64,000 nucleotides of DNA. It comes from Chromobotia macracanthus (Eukaryota; Chordata; Actinopteri; Cypriniformes; Botiidae). The translations under genes and the position numbers were made by a program. Each line of letters begins with the position of its first letter. The first letter of the stretch is position 1. The stretch covers positions 124,001 through 188,000 of the forward strand of contig JAZGTH010000126.1 in assembly GCA_036877525.1 (NCBI GenBank), given 5' to 3'. Positions 13,701 through 28,100 of this stretch are shown one piece after another. The notes below the pieces were generated by a model that saw nothing but the letters and a program-made list of their open reading frames with translations, made no database searches and was not told the origin of the DNA.

Positions 13701-16700
13701 AGGGCTGTGTCATATCCATGATCATCACTTTAGTGGAGGAGTGCGCACTGGTACAGATCCAAACCCGGCTGGACATCTCCACCTGAACCGTCTGCTCCTG
13801 TCAGCACACACACACATCTCTCACGCATGGAGAACACTCTTAGATGTTCACACATGATCTGAGTGAACAGAGAGGAGCTCTGAATTAGGCTTCATCTACA
13901 AACATCTCACCTTCTGCTGATGCTCCAGCTGATCCAGGCTGCTCTGAGATCCGTTCCTCTGTTTGGAGGTGTCGGTCTCAGCTGCAGGTTCCTCAACAGA
14001 AGCTCCAGATCCTCTATCAGATGGCTGTCCACCTGAGATGTTCACACCAGCCGCACACAACAGCTGCACAGATCATTAACGAACAGACATCAGACTGTCA
14101 ACAGGATATGATTATATTTCTGATACCTTGCCATTTTTAGTCCGTTTATGGTTTCTTTCCACACTCTTTGATGTCCTCACCTTCATAGAAGCATCTTTCT
14201 GCTCCAGTGGCCTCAGACACACAGGAACTGGCAAGTTCATCTTGTTCTCTGCAGGTCCACCGTTGGCAACCTGTGAAGAACATCAGAAGAACTCAGCAAA
14301 TAAACACCAGCAGTTCAGACCAAAACAAACATTCACATGGACGTTGTTCTCGCCTTGCATTTGCCAGGCAGACTCCAGCCGTGTGCCGTCACCCTCCCAT
14401 CTTCCTTCTGCATGTGAGCCTTCACATGCTGATACTGAGCTCGCTTCTGCTCCCGGCCGAGACAGAGAACTAGACGAGTCCACACTGAGACAGCGAGAGA
14501 GAGACAGCGAGGGAAAGAGAGAGAGGGAGAGACAGAGACAGAGAGAGACAGAGAGAGAGAGAGAGAGACAGAGAGAGACAGAGAGGAGAGAGAGGAAAGA
14601 GAGGGAAAGAGAGAGAGAGAGAGGAAAGAGAGGGAGAGAAAGAGAGGAGAGAAGAGAGAGAGGCGTGTGAACATGACCTTTGCATAAATCTGGTCCAGTC
14701 AGCAACTTATTCTTATTCTACCCGCCCACTTAGACAGGAAGTGACTGCTTGACTGCCAGGTGACATGACAAATCACAGTATGTTTGGTTTTATGGAATGT
14801 AAGTCTGAGACTGACATTTTTAACATCAAGAAAATCTAGAAAAGAAGAACAGGAAGCACTCATGATGTTCTCAGCTTACTCTTCTTTGAGAAAGTCGAAG
14901 GTTTTGGACTTCTCTCGGGGGAACTGGGAGAAGGTGTTGCTCTTCTTCATGACACTGGGCTGGTTGTACTTGACGTTGGACGGCAGAGCTCTCGCTGCGC
15001 TGCTGGATGTGGAGGAACTGGAAGAGCTGAACAGACGGCTGAAGCTACAGACACACACAGACAGAAGCTCACAGACCGATTGATGTGACTGCAGCATTAC
15101 TCATGAACGCGTGTGTGAGACAGAAGACTCTTACAACTGTCTGATGCTGGACCTCTTCTTCTCTGCAGCTTCAGAGTTTTCTCTTGAAGCTCTGTGGACA
15201 AACAAAACACGTCACTGTAGGAGATCTGTGAGCAATCAGACGATCTCCATGTGGAGGCGTCCAGAACTTGTTCTCCAGCCAGAGAAATTGGCTGACTTTC
15301 CTGAGCAACAATTAGTGTCAGAACAGAGAGTGAGCCGAGCATAAACAACAACAGCTGAAACAAACAAACAAAAGCTACATTCCCAAAACAGTGGCATCCG
15401 TTTTCTATCTGCCTGCTGTATTAGAATGAACACAATAAATATTACACTTATTCAACTTTTTATAACAAAAATTGGCTTAACAGCTGATACAAACCAAACA
15501 CCATCACTGAACTTTCTCTGTGATGTGATGAATAACACATCCAGATGTTAATAGCTGCAGGATTCTTCTGTGATTTAAGATCATTTACAGCGGCCTTAAC
15601 TTTGATTTGATGTGAGCAGAAATTCTCACCTGTTCTGTAAGAGTTTATTTGATTCTGTTTGTCAACATACTTGTTTTAACAGGGTTGGGAGATGTTTTGT
15701 AAGTTGTATGTACTGTAAAGTAAGTTGAGTGTAAAGTTTACCGGATCATCTCGGTCCATCTGACGGCCTCCTGCAGCTCCATCAGTCTTTCCTTGTACTG
15801 ATTTCTCTCCATCAGAACCCGAGCCATCTCCACCCGTGTGAACCTCCTCCTCTGAGCTGTGGGCACGTCACTCTGAGTCCATAGAGGAGAACACACACTT
15901 ATCACACACTCCTAACACAACAATCCCTCTCAACAATTCTGTGTACAGCCCACAGAAGACACACACACACTCCTAACACAGCAATCCATTTTAATATAGT
16001 GTAATGTTAATATTTTATCTGTAAACACTAATGAATTTGGAGAGCTACATCAGAGGGAGAGACTGCACAATTTCTGTTATGATGGTTTATGGTGTATTTT
16101 TGTCTTATATATTAACACTCACCTCATCATCTTCTTTATTATTATTATTCTGTTTGGCCTCTTCTGTCTCTGCTTTCAATCTGTAAAAGAGTATAATGTA
16201 GCCAAAGGTATGTAGTCATAACAATACAGTCAGTAATTTTGTCTAAGCATCACCATTCCATCACAAAGCAATTACACAGCATAAATAATAAAGTCTATAA
16301 GATAAACATTGCCTTCAGCCGCTCATTTGTCATGCCTCATTTTTTGTAACTAGATTTATTGTAAAGAACTGATGTTTGACTCTGAATATCTGAATTACTG
16401 AATCGTTTCAGTCTGGTCTGGTTGTAATTAGGAGAAAGTTCAGATGAAACAATGGCTGACTTTTTCATTTCCTCCTCCATTTCTTTGTTCTTCTCCTCTA
16501 GTTTGGCTTTGGTCTGCAGAAGTGAGTCAAGCTCTCCCTGAAGAACCTCCTTCTCACAGGAGAGCTCGTCCACACGCGCGATCAGATCGTTCTTCACCAC
16601 GTTTAAAGCATTTCTGCACACACAGCAAGAGTTCTCTGAAGACCAGTGAAAAGCACAAATGACTGAAGATCTTTCACATAAAAACCAGGCTTACTTTTCG

Positions 16701-19700
16701 TCTCCAACAACTGCACGTTCTCCTGTATTAGATTCTCCACCTCTCGACTCATGCCTACAAAACACAACACCACACAAACAACATGACATCACTCAACCTG
16801 TTGAACGTGTCCTGCAGTGATCCCATCACACTCATTCAAATGTTTGAGATGATTTTATGCGCCCTGTGTTTTAAGGTTAGACAGACAGAAATGGAAAAGC
16901 CATCTGATTGGTCTTACCAGACAGACTCAGGTGTGAAAGCGCATGCACTGCAGGTGTTCGACAGAGAGACAGACACATGGAGAGTGAGACAGGAATGGAC
17001 AGCTGTGAGGTGAAAGTTAACAGGTCACAGAAAGAATAAAAAATGTTGGGAAGACTGGAAACTTCTGACCCATCAGCAAGATCAGCAACACTAATTAAGT
17101 ACAAGCTGCACCGAGGCTGCACAGAATCTGTATGAAATCTAGAGGGAATCTGCACTGAATCTGCATTGAATCTAGAGGAAACCTGCATGGAATCTGTTTA
17201 ATCTTTTTCAATTAAATGGGCAAGTATGAGAATGAGTGTAGACTGAAAGATGTGCCACTACAGTGAAACAGTGACAGTGAGGCGGAGATGCTGATTCTGT
17301 GATGTTTGAGGACAGACGGTGTGACAGACATCATACACACCAGAGTACTCCACTGCAGTTACAGCAGAAGAACAGCAGGACCAGACAGAGAGAAATATGG
17401 GTCAGTTATACATGCGGAACAGAGCATCTCATTCCATCAACGCAATAATGACACACATTTACTGTTAGTAATACAATCATCTAAGAAACGGTACATTGAT
17501 ACACTGCAGGGAGAAATCTAAGAACTGAGCTGCACACACCCAACAGATCTGCTCCTTCATCCACGTCTCCGATCAGACCTGTGCCTGCAGACGAGACCTC
17601 TTCAAACAGAGAGTCTGTGTTTCGATCAAATGCCATGTTCTCAATGCCGCGGGTGGGAGTGCTTCAACAAATCGTAAAACAAACACCGAACATCAGTCAC
17701 ACATGCCTTAGCACTCAATCACCTTGGGTGGCTTAAAAACATTTTGAGATACAGCCATTGTCAACACTTTGGATTGTTTACATTGAAACCATCCATTTTA
17801 GGTGGCTCACCTAACTAGACAGCATCACCATCGAACATTTGAATGTGCCTAAGATAGCTAAAGTTGCAGTCTAAGTAGGCCTCTCACTAGGTTTTGAGAC
17901 ACAGCCTCAAATCTCTGTTGGTTACCTGGCACCTTTGTATCCAGTCAGGTCCATGTCCAGTTCTGGAGTGGACTCAATAATATCCTGAACATCGGATTTC
18001 TCTTCAGTATCAGGCAGACCTTCAGAATCAAAATAAACCATAAACCACAACATTACACTGTCATATATAAATGTTACACAAAAGCTCTTAATCATCACAT
18101 TTCTAATGTCATCTAAAATATGAAAGCACACGATAACCCAGCTAACAATTTTTAGGTTATAAGAACTTTTCTGTAACATTAAACGTTAAAAAGTTTAGTT
18201 GAAAGTTCTGGGAACATTCAGTATGTCCATTTTTTGAATTAAACGTTGTATTAATGTTATTGCTTCGTTAACATTATTCAAACATTTTTTTAATTCTGTA
18301 ATGTTTTTAAAAAAGTTCCACTACCTGTTTAAGAATGTTTTTGATATATATGATGTATATATCATGTTAAAGAAATGTTCCACCAACGTTACAGCAAGAA
18401 TGTTTTTTGATAATGTTAGCCAATGTTCTGAGAACGTTCCCTGTTAGCAGGCAATACTGTAAGTATCCAGTCCCACATGGAAGGATCTACAGGTATACAT
18501 TTCTATTAAACTGGCTAATTTGATGGTATTTTCAGCTCTGTGTAACACATTTCAGCATGTGTAAATCATTCTGCAGATTCTGTCTGGACCTGCCCATTAC
18601 TCACAATACAACTTTCACTCGCACACAGTCAGAAAACACACTGATGTGTTGTTAAATCTGACTCTCCTAATTCTGTTCTATTTTTCTGTTTGTGAGGGAA
18701 AAGCAAAACAATATATGATAGCTGTTAAGCATTAACAATAATTATGATAAACAATTGCAAAAAATAACATTTTGGTTTAACATGCTGAAGTTTGGAAGCA
18801 TTCAAAGGTCTGTCACACTTTTTCCATCACGGTAAAGGCAAGACTAACCTGCAGAGACGGTTCTGGTACCAGGAACTGCCTGGACCTCTGTGTTCTTCCA
18901 GCAGCCGTCTCCATCCTCCCTCTGAGAGTCCAGGGCCAGATCAGAGGCCGTGGTGGACATGGGTGTGACGGACTTCGACCCTCCCTGACTGTGATCAGAC
19001 AGCTCATCCTAAAATCAATCATCACAAGATGATCATCAACTGAAGGTCAGGTCACATATCAAAACACAGATAATAACTTCAGCCCTGCACATTTAAAACA
19101 AACTACTGTCAACCCAAACACGCACAAGAGAACCACTGCGAAAACCAACAGATGGAAATACTGAGCAAAATCTAGAGTCAGACTAAAGAAACTACACAAG
19201 AGAAACAAAACGATTCAAACCAGACCAAATACAATCTACCACAAACACAAACTAACACAACAGAAAGCAACAGAGCAAATTTCATTAGGATGACAAAAGT
19301 CACAGAAACACTGAAGGCAAAATATGCAAAATGAACAAATTGCAATGAAAAACTGTTCAATTAAGTGTTGGGGGTCATAATGTTACAAGTAGTGTTGCAT
19401 TACATCATCAGAAGTAACAAGTAAATAACACGTTACTTTTATCATTTACACTGTACATACATTTAAACCACGTCACACATTCCATAAAAGTAACAATGTA
19501 ACATAGTTAATGACTTTTATTAGAAGTGATGCAATAACGTAACTCATTAAATACAGGTAACATTTCCAAACACTGGTTAAAACTATTCGACTATATTACG
19601 ACTATATGAAAAGTGTTACAACTAAAGACAAAGCTATGCTATCAGCTACTGTTCAGATTAAAAACACACTCAACTGTGTTAATATGAATTACTTTTTTAC

Positions 19701-21125
19701 TTTGTGTGGTTGCATTCGGTTCTGACTGCGCACACGCACAGATGAAGATGAGTGTGTGATAATAAGCGTGTGATAATGAGACATGCAAAGCAGTGATGTG
19801 ACTGTACTCTCTCCACACAGAGTCCGGCTACCTTGCAGTCGTTTGTCAGTGAATCCCAGATTTCCAGGACATCCTTACCCTCCCTTCTCCCTGAAGAGCC
19901 ATCCGCCTCCGACTGCTTGGAGAAAAATTGGGATGTGGAATGTTTTATTTGTTTGGTTGTTGTTTGCCGGCATGACACAAAACAAACCACACCACGTGGC
20001 GCTCGTGTGTTTGTGCTGTGAGCAGGGATCCAGCATCAGCGGGTTCAGAAATGTATTTTATGTAACACATGAGAACGTTTAAAGCAGTGATCCATACAGG
20101 AGAGCTCTGTGCCATCTCACTATGGTCCAGATTATGAGCAATCTATATAATCTGACCCCACATACAGCATCTTCTGCATGGATGTGAACATGTATTTACA
20201 CAGCCGTGATGTCAGAGGAATGACTGAATGAAAATATTTCTATATAGTCAGTGTCACATTAACATATTAAACATGATCTCTCTCAGATTCACTCAAGAAC
20301 ACTTCTACACTGAAATCTCCTGTGTTTCAAGAAGTAACATGTAATGAACTAATAAAGTACAAATATTACTATACCTCAATTAATCAACCTCAATACATTA
20401 GCTTATGCCAACCAAATTCATTTTGTTAGATCAAGGTTAAATTCATTTGGGTTAAATCAAGTAAAAATTAGGCAAACAATTTTAACTCAAAATCCCACCT
20501 AACTCTCTCTAAATCCAGTGCTTATAACAAAACCTTTCAGAGAAAACAAATTTAAGTAAAGAGTTACATGCATTCTTATTTTTTAAATCTTATTTAAACC
20601 TTTATTTTGCAAGTAAATGTCTGAAAATGGGTCACTGCTGGTAACGCTACAAGACCAGTGCAAAACCTTGTGTCATCACAGCCTCACGTTTCCATGGCAA
20701 CATCTGTTGAACCAATCACAGCTTGTACAGTATTTACCAGCTCACATCTATCATTACACAAAATCAATAAATGCCCTCTTCGTTTGTTTCGTGATGTGTT
20801 ATGTGGGTTGTGAGATGTTACCTTCAGGCTGGTATTGGAGCGCTGATGGTTGAGATGACCGAACCTCCAGCCCTCTATCCCAGGAGTCTCTGCTCTGCCC
20901 TGGATATCAGTCGTCAGGGAACTGCCCCCGCCAGACATGGGGAAGATACCAAGAGACAGGGGGCGCTCTTTCCTGTTTCACCATAATGAAAAAAATAAAA
21001 ATCTTGATGCTTGATGAACTTGCATCATTTATTATTTAACTGTCAAACAGATCCAGAATCTAATCAGTGGCCCTTTGTTAATTTATTTATGTGTGTATTG
21101 ATGCGCTCTCTCTCTCTCTCCCAGC

Positions 21126-21177
<52 letters not shown>

Positions 21178-21180
21178 AGC

Positions 21181-21236
<56 letters not shown>

Positions 21237-21357
21237 AGCCTCCCTCTCTCTCTCTCTCTCCCAGCCTCCTCTCTCTCTCTCTCTCTCTCCCAGCCTCTCC
21301 CTCTCTCTCTCCCAGCCTCCTCTCTCTCTCTCTCTCTCTCTCTCCTCTCTCTCCCAG

Positions 21358-21391
<34 letters not shown>

Positions 21392-22116
21392 AGCCTCCCT
21401 CCTCTCTCTCTCTCTCTCCCAGCCTCCTCTCTCTCTCTCTCCTCTCTCCCTCTCTCCCAGCCTCTCTCTCTCCCCTCTCTCTCTCTCTCCCAGCCTCCTC
21501 TCTCTCTCTCTCTCTCTCTCCCAGCCTCCCTCTCTCTCTCTCTCCCACCTCTCTCTCTCTCTCCCAGCCCTCTCTCTCTCTCTCTCTCTCCCTCTCTCTC
21601 TCTCTCTCTCCCAGCCGCTCTCTCTCTCTCTCTCTCTCTCCCCCCTCTCTCTCTCCCAGCCTCCCTCTCTCCCTCCCTCTCCCCCTCTCTCTCTCTCTCT
21701 CTCCCTCTCTCTCTCCCAGCCTCTCTCTCCCGCCTCCTCTCTCTCTCCCAGCCTCCCTCTCCCTCCCTCTCTCTCTCTCCCAGCCTCCCCTCTCCCTCTC
21801 TCTCCCCTCCCAGCCTCCTCTCTCTCTCTCTCTCTCCCAGCCTCCCTCTCTCTCTCTCCCCTCTCTCTCTCCTCCTCTCTCTCTCTCTCCCTCCCTCTCT
21901 CCCTCTCCTCTCTCTCTCCCCTCTCCTCTCTCTCTCTCTCCCTCTCTCCCAGCCTCCCTCTCTCTCTCTCTCCCAGCCTCCTCTTCTCTCTCTCCCAGCC
22001 TCCCTCTCTCTCTCTCCCAGCCTCCCTCTCTCTCTCTCTCTCTCCCTCCTCTCTCTCCCAGCCTCCCCCTCTCTCTCTCTCTCCCAGCCTCTCTCTCTCC
22101 CAGCCTCCCACTCTCT

Positions 22117-22172
<56 letters not shown>

Positions 22173-25100
22173 CCTCCCTCTCTCTCTCTCTCTCTCTCTT
22201 CCCTCTCTCTCTCTCTTCTCTCCCAGCCTCCCCTCTCTCTCTCTCTTCTCTCCCAGCCTCCCCTCTCTCTCTCTCTGTCTCTCCCAGCCTCCCCCTCTCT
22301 CTCTCTCTCTCTCTCCCAGCCTCCCTCTCTCTCTCTCTCTTTCCCAGCCTCCCCCTCTCTCCCTCTCTCTTTCCCAGCCTCCCCTCTCTCTCTCTCCCAG
22401 CCTCCCTCTCTCTCTCTCTCTCCCAGCCTCCCTCTCTCTCTCTCCCAGCCTCCCCTCTCTCTCTCTCTCTCTCCCAGCCTCCCCTCTCTCTCTCTCTCTT
22501 CCCAGCCTCCTCTCTCTCTCTCTCTCTTTCCCCTCTCTCTCCCCAGCCTCCCCTCTCTCTCTCCCAGCCTCCCTCTCTCTCTCCCAGCCTCCCTCTCTCT
22601 CTCCCAGCCTCCCTCTCCCTCTCTCTCTCTCCCTCCCAGCCTCTCTCTCTCTCTCTCTCTCCCCCAGCCTCCCTCTCTCTCTCTCTTTCCCAGCCTCTCT
22701 CTCTCTCTCTCCCAGCCTCTCTCTCTCTCTCTCTCCCAGCCTCCCTCTCTCTCTCTCTTCCCAGCCTCTCTCTCTCTCTCTCTCCCAGCCTCCCCTCTCT
22801 CTCTCCCAGCCTCCCCTCTCTCTCCAGCTCTCTCTCTCTCTCTCCCAGCCTCCCTCTCTCTCTCTCTCTCTCTCTCTCCCAGCTCCCTCTCTCTCTCTCT
22901 CTTCCAGCCTCACCGAATTCTGCCCAGTGTTCCAGTATCAGCGCTCTCTCCTGTCTGCTGCAGTCTGATTCGCTCCACATGTTCCATGTAGTTATGAATC
23001 ATCTGAACAAATGAAGAAAAATTAAGACTCATTTGCATGAAAGATCTCAACGCATGAACTGAATCTTGATGCACATCAGCAGGCTTATAATATTACCCAG
23101 AGTCTCATCAATTCAGGAGCCGGAATCTTAGTTAAATCAAGCGCTCACGCAGTAAATGTGGAGCTGGCTGTTATTGAGATGCTATGATACCTCTGTGTGC
23201 CGCAGGTGAAGAGAGTTATATTCCCGCTTGAGTTCAGCTTCCCGCTCCTCCAATCGACTTACTGGAACACAATCAAAGACATGAGCATCGTTTGTGTCTT
23301 CTGATCAAAGAAAACAAAGTTCTTTCTGCCTTGTGCTGAAAAACAAACACAGATATCAAAAGACAGAATATCACAGGCACTTAGGGTGGGATAATTATCC
23401 TGACCCAACAACAACCCAGAACACACTGACAACTGCATAGCAATGCCCTAGCAACCACCCAGAATACCTTAGCAACGGCATAGTAATGCCCTAGCAACCA
23501 CCAAAAACACCTTAAAACTGCATAGCAATGCCCTAGCAACCAGCTATAATGATGTCTACGTGTCACACAGAAGCCCTGATTAAAAGGCCTAGAACAAAAT
23601 GAGGACAGAAAAACGAGGCTAATGATCTCAGTCAGTGTAACACAGGTTAGAACGTCCCAAATGACCGATGAGGATCTGCTCTTCTGTGGAGAAAGTACTG
23701 TAAAGAACGCTGGAGGAGATGCTGAAGAACTTCTCAAAGTGTCAGAGAAACTGAAACACTGTCTACTGAAATATTTCCATCAGCTCTTCTAGCAGAGCAG
23801 ACACCCATTTCAAATCTCAGAAAGGGTTTCCTGCCATTAAGCCATTCATTATCAGCAGAATTAATTAATAAGTGCCAAACAAACACCAGACATCCATCAT
23901 TAGCAGATATTGGTGCTTGATTAATATCATTATCCTTCACAAGCATCTTGTCACATACGGAGACACTCTGATGCTGATGCTTCTAAACTACAGGAATTTA
24001 ATGAGGACATTTACACACACTTTATAATCTAGCCTTTATAATTGTATTTAAAAAGAAAGACAGGGTTTATTACACATTCATGTAAACTTTAGTGAACAGC
24101 AGACAAGAGGAAACCCTTTTACTCAAAGCTACTAGACAGCGAAGACGAAGATTCGATAGTAATTCTGTACTAATTGATGCGATGTATTGTTTCATCTGTT
24201 CAGATCGATTTGATTAGATTCATTTGGCACAACTTTCTTTACAACTCATCTTTATTTTTGAAAACATGCTAAATAAACAACTAACTGGATAATTGTTGCT
24301 TTCAGATGCTGGTATAGAAATGTAACAGACCAATTATTTCAGATATATAATGAAAAAATTAACCGTTGTCCTAACCTGTGTGTCAAAAAAAAAAAACAGA
24401 TATTACTGATGTTGTTTTGGCTGTTATTGAAATGTAACAGTCATGAGATGTTATTCTCATATATTCTCAATATGTTATACATTACATTTATCACGTGTCA
24501 TGTCCGAACAGTGACACTCCTGTATTTTCTCTCTACTGACACCTGCTTGAACATGGACTGTGATCTCAGTTAATCTAGTGCACACTGCAGACAACAAACA
24601 CATAACAACCCTTCAAATCATTGACGGTTTATTAGTGTAAGATAACCTCAGTTTAACTGCATTTCTGCTGTTAGAGTCTCAGGGAAGCAAACATGTCAGA
24701 TTTCTCCTGTGAAAGCGGCTCACTGTACATTCTCAGCTCTGATTCAGTGGGGTCAACGGGCTTAAACAGAGCCGACAGATTCTGGGACAGTAATGAATCA
24801 TGATGCATATGTGAAGAACACTGTTTCTTACTCTGGTCAGCATAATTCTTGATCTTCAGCTCCAGCTGACGGGAGTGTGATCCCAGGCTTTCTAGATGGT
24901 TCTGCAGGTCTTTCTTCTCCTGTTCCTGAGAGTCCTCAAATTCAATGAACCTCTAATCACACAAAGCACAAATGAGACAGAATTAAATACAACGTCCCCA
25001 ACATGACAAACACAGTTAAACAGACTGTCCATTTACTTCTGCAGGGACACGTTTCAGTTCACTCTCTCTCCAACTGGATTATAAATGTAAACGTAAATTA

Positions 25101-28100
25101 TAATTGAAAAGCAATAATCCAAATAGCTGTAAATAGGTTTTACAGTTAATATTCCTCAGCCTTTCAATACTGACTCATAAAAGTTGAAATACGTTTTCTA
25201 AAGGTTTTATTTAATACATACACAAACAATTGCAACAGTGCTGAAATTAAATATTTACTTTTACAATATTTATGCAATATATATATTTTTATCATCACAG
25301 CACTCTCATATGCCCAAAACATGTATTGAGCACTAGAAGCAGTCTGCCCTGACTCCAGCAGACATATGCCAGGATCTGTCAGTCCTACCAAAGCACAGGA
25401 CCCATGACCTGGAAGTAATATCACCCTGATGCAGTCTTTCTGATCAGAAGCTCTTTCATTCACACTCCACACAGAACTCATGGTTCATGTCTGGAGTACA
25501 GGGTCCTCCTGGAGAGCCTGGCGTGGTGTGAGGAGCTAATAACAGGAGCTGTTTTGGTGTCACTTCAGTTTCCTGTCACACTGACATGCAAACGTTCATT
25601 CAGCCCTCAGAGCACAGAGATCACCAAACATAAGGCTCATGTCCCACTCAATTCTCATTCATGTACAGTGTAACAGTCTTACAAACACACTTTTTATGCA
25701 GTAAATAACAGATTTAATGCTGCTAAAAGCAGTGTGGGTTCTGAATTCACATCAGCAGCATTTGAATGAATTGCCTGCTATTTTAAGATTATCAGAAGCA
25801 GTAATTAATAATCATGTCTGATTGACTGACAAACACAAAATGTTCCTGATCATGTTCATTCAAATACCTGCTAGCAGTCTTGTCAATGGAAAAACTATTT
25901 CTGTTTTTAATTTTGTTTTGAATTTTATATTGGCCATCCTTCTCTGAATATTGGCATTCTCAATCGCACATATAGAGATGACACTGGAAGAAGATGGCCT
26001 AACCTTTAGTCTGTTATTGACTTCGTACCCATAAGTGAGAAAATAAAGTGTTTTACAATGTAACTTTTCTCATTTTCAGTAAGAACATATGCAGAATGTG
26101 CGGCTATATAAAAATTTAATTTGCCAAAACTGTCCAAAACAGGCTTAACATTTTCTCCAGTACATCAGTGAGCTGAAATGTGAGTGAAAATCAATGCTCG
26201 CTATTCAAAATTGATCACAGCCTTCTGTCACTGTCATTGAAAGTGAAGTCAGCTTGTAATAACAGGATATAACACAGATCACAGATCAGTACACATGGAT
26301 TAATGCAGCTCACGGCTCACTTGTGTTTTGGTTGTTGAAGGTGTCTCACACACTGCACATAATCCCGTTCACTCTCTCATAGTGTCAGTAACACATAAAG
26401 CCATTGAGCATCTTAATCTACACAAAGTCGGGTTTACACACACGCTCACAACTGTACAATGCAGCGTAATCTTATTTCTAAACCAGATTAAAGTCACATC
26501 AAAGCATTCACTCACGTACAGCGGCTATTAAAGGCTGTCTAAACGTTTGCAACAGAGGGCATTGTTTACAAGTAATGAGAATTAACACTGCTGTTTAATT
26601 GTTGTAGGTTTTAACAGTTTCTACAGAATGTTAATTAAGTTAAAGTTAAAGATTAATTCCCTCCAGTTACATAAAACACTGATCTGAAAGCAGAACTCCT
26701 CTGAAACAAGTGAGATATAAATGCATTTATGCCTTTTACATAACATTGAAATAAGACTGCATGTGTGTGTGTGTGTGTTATATGATTCTGATGCAAACAT
26801 CTAACACAAGGCAGAGCAGGAGGAGGAACCCACTGGTGTTGTTCTGTTTGTTTGTTTGCTTGCTTGACAGTGTTGTTCTGTTTGTTTGTTTGCTTGCTTG
26901 CTTGACGGTGTTGTTCTGTTTGTTTGTTTGCTTGCTTGACGGTGTTGTTCTGTTTGTTTGTTTGCTTGCTTGACGGTGTTGTTCTGTTTGTTTGTTTGCT
27001 TGCTTGACGGTGTTGTTCTGTTTGTTTGTTTGCTTGCTTGACGGTGTTGTTCTGTTTGTTTGTTTTTGGTGTTGTTCTGTTTGTTTGTTTTGACGGTGTT
27101 GTTCTGTTTGTTTGTTTGTGTTTGTTTGTTTGCTTGCTTGACGGTGTTGTTCTGTTTGTTTGTTTGTTGACGGTGTTGTTCTGTTTGTTTGTTTGCTTGC
27201 TTGACGGTGTTGTTCTGTTTGTTTGTTTGTTTACGGTGTTGTTCTGTTTGTTTGTTTGTTTGCGCGGGTTGTTCTTGTTCTGTTGTTTGCTTGCTTGACG
27301 GTGTTGTTCTGTTTGTTTGTTTGTTTGACGGTGTTGTTCTGTTCTGTTTGTTTGGTTGGTTGACGGTGTTGTTCTGTTCTGTTTGTTTGGTTGACGGTGT
27401 TGTTCTGTTCTGTTTGTTTGGTTGACGGTGTTGTTCTGTTTGTTTGCTTGCTTGACGGTGTTGTTCTGTTTGTTTGTTTGCTTGCTTGACGGTGTTGTTC
27501 TGTTTGTTTGTTTGCTTGACGGTGTTGTTTTGTTTGTTTGTTTGCTTGACGGTGTTGTTCTGTTTGTTTGTTTGCTTGACGGTGTTGTTCTGTTCTGTTT
27601 GTTTGGTTGACGGTGTTGTTCTGTTCTGTTTGTTTGGTTGACGGTGTTGTTCTGTTCTGTTTGTTTGGTTGACAGTGATGTTCTGTTTTGTTTGTTTGGT
27701 TGACGGTGTTGTTTTTTTTTTTTTTTGTGTTTTGTTTATTTTGTTACTTTGTTTTTTTTGTTTTTTAACGGGTGTTGTTTTGTTTTGTTTGTTTGACGGT
27801 GTTGTTTTGTTTTGTTTGTTTGACGGTGTTGTTTTGTTTTGTTTGTTTGACGGTGTTGTTTTGTTTTGTTTGTTTGACGGTGTTGTTCTGTTTGTTTGCT
27901 TGCTTGACGGCGTTGTTCTGTTTGTTTGACGATGTTGTTCTGTTTGTTTGACGGTGTTGTTTGTTTGTTTGTTTGTTTGACGGTGTTGTTTTGTTTGTTT
28001 GTTTGTTTGACGGTGTTGTTCTGTTTGTTTGCTTGCTTGACGGCGTTGTTCTGTTTTCAGTCTTTTGTCTTGTTTGGTTTCAATCGTGCAGACAACATGG

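Noticed and set aside
21011..23014. Very long Ser/Leu/Pro and Arg/Glu/Gly open frames on both strands
   Set aside because: They are translations of the (CT)n/CCCAGCC minisatellite in a spag9 intron, which rarely makes stop codons.
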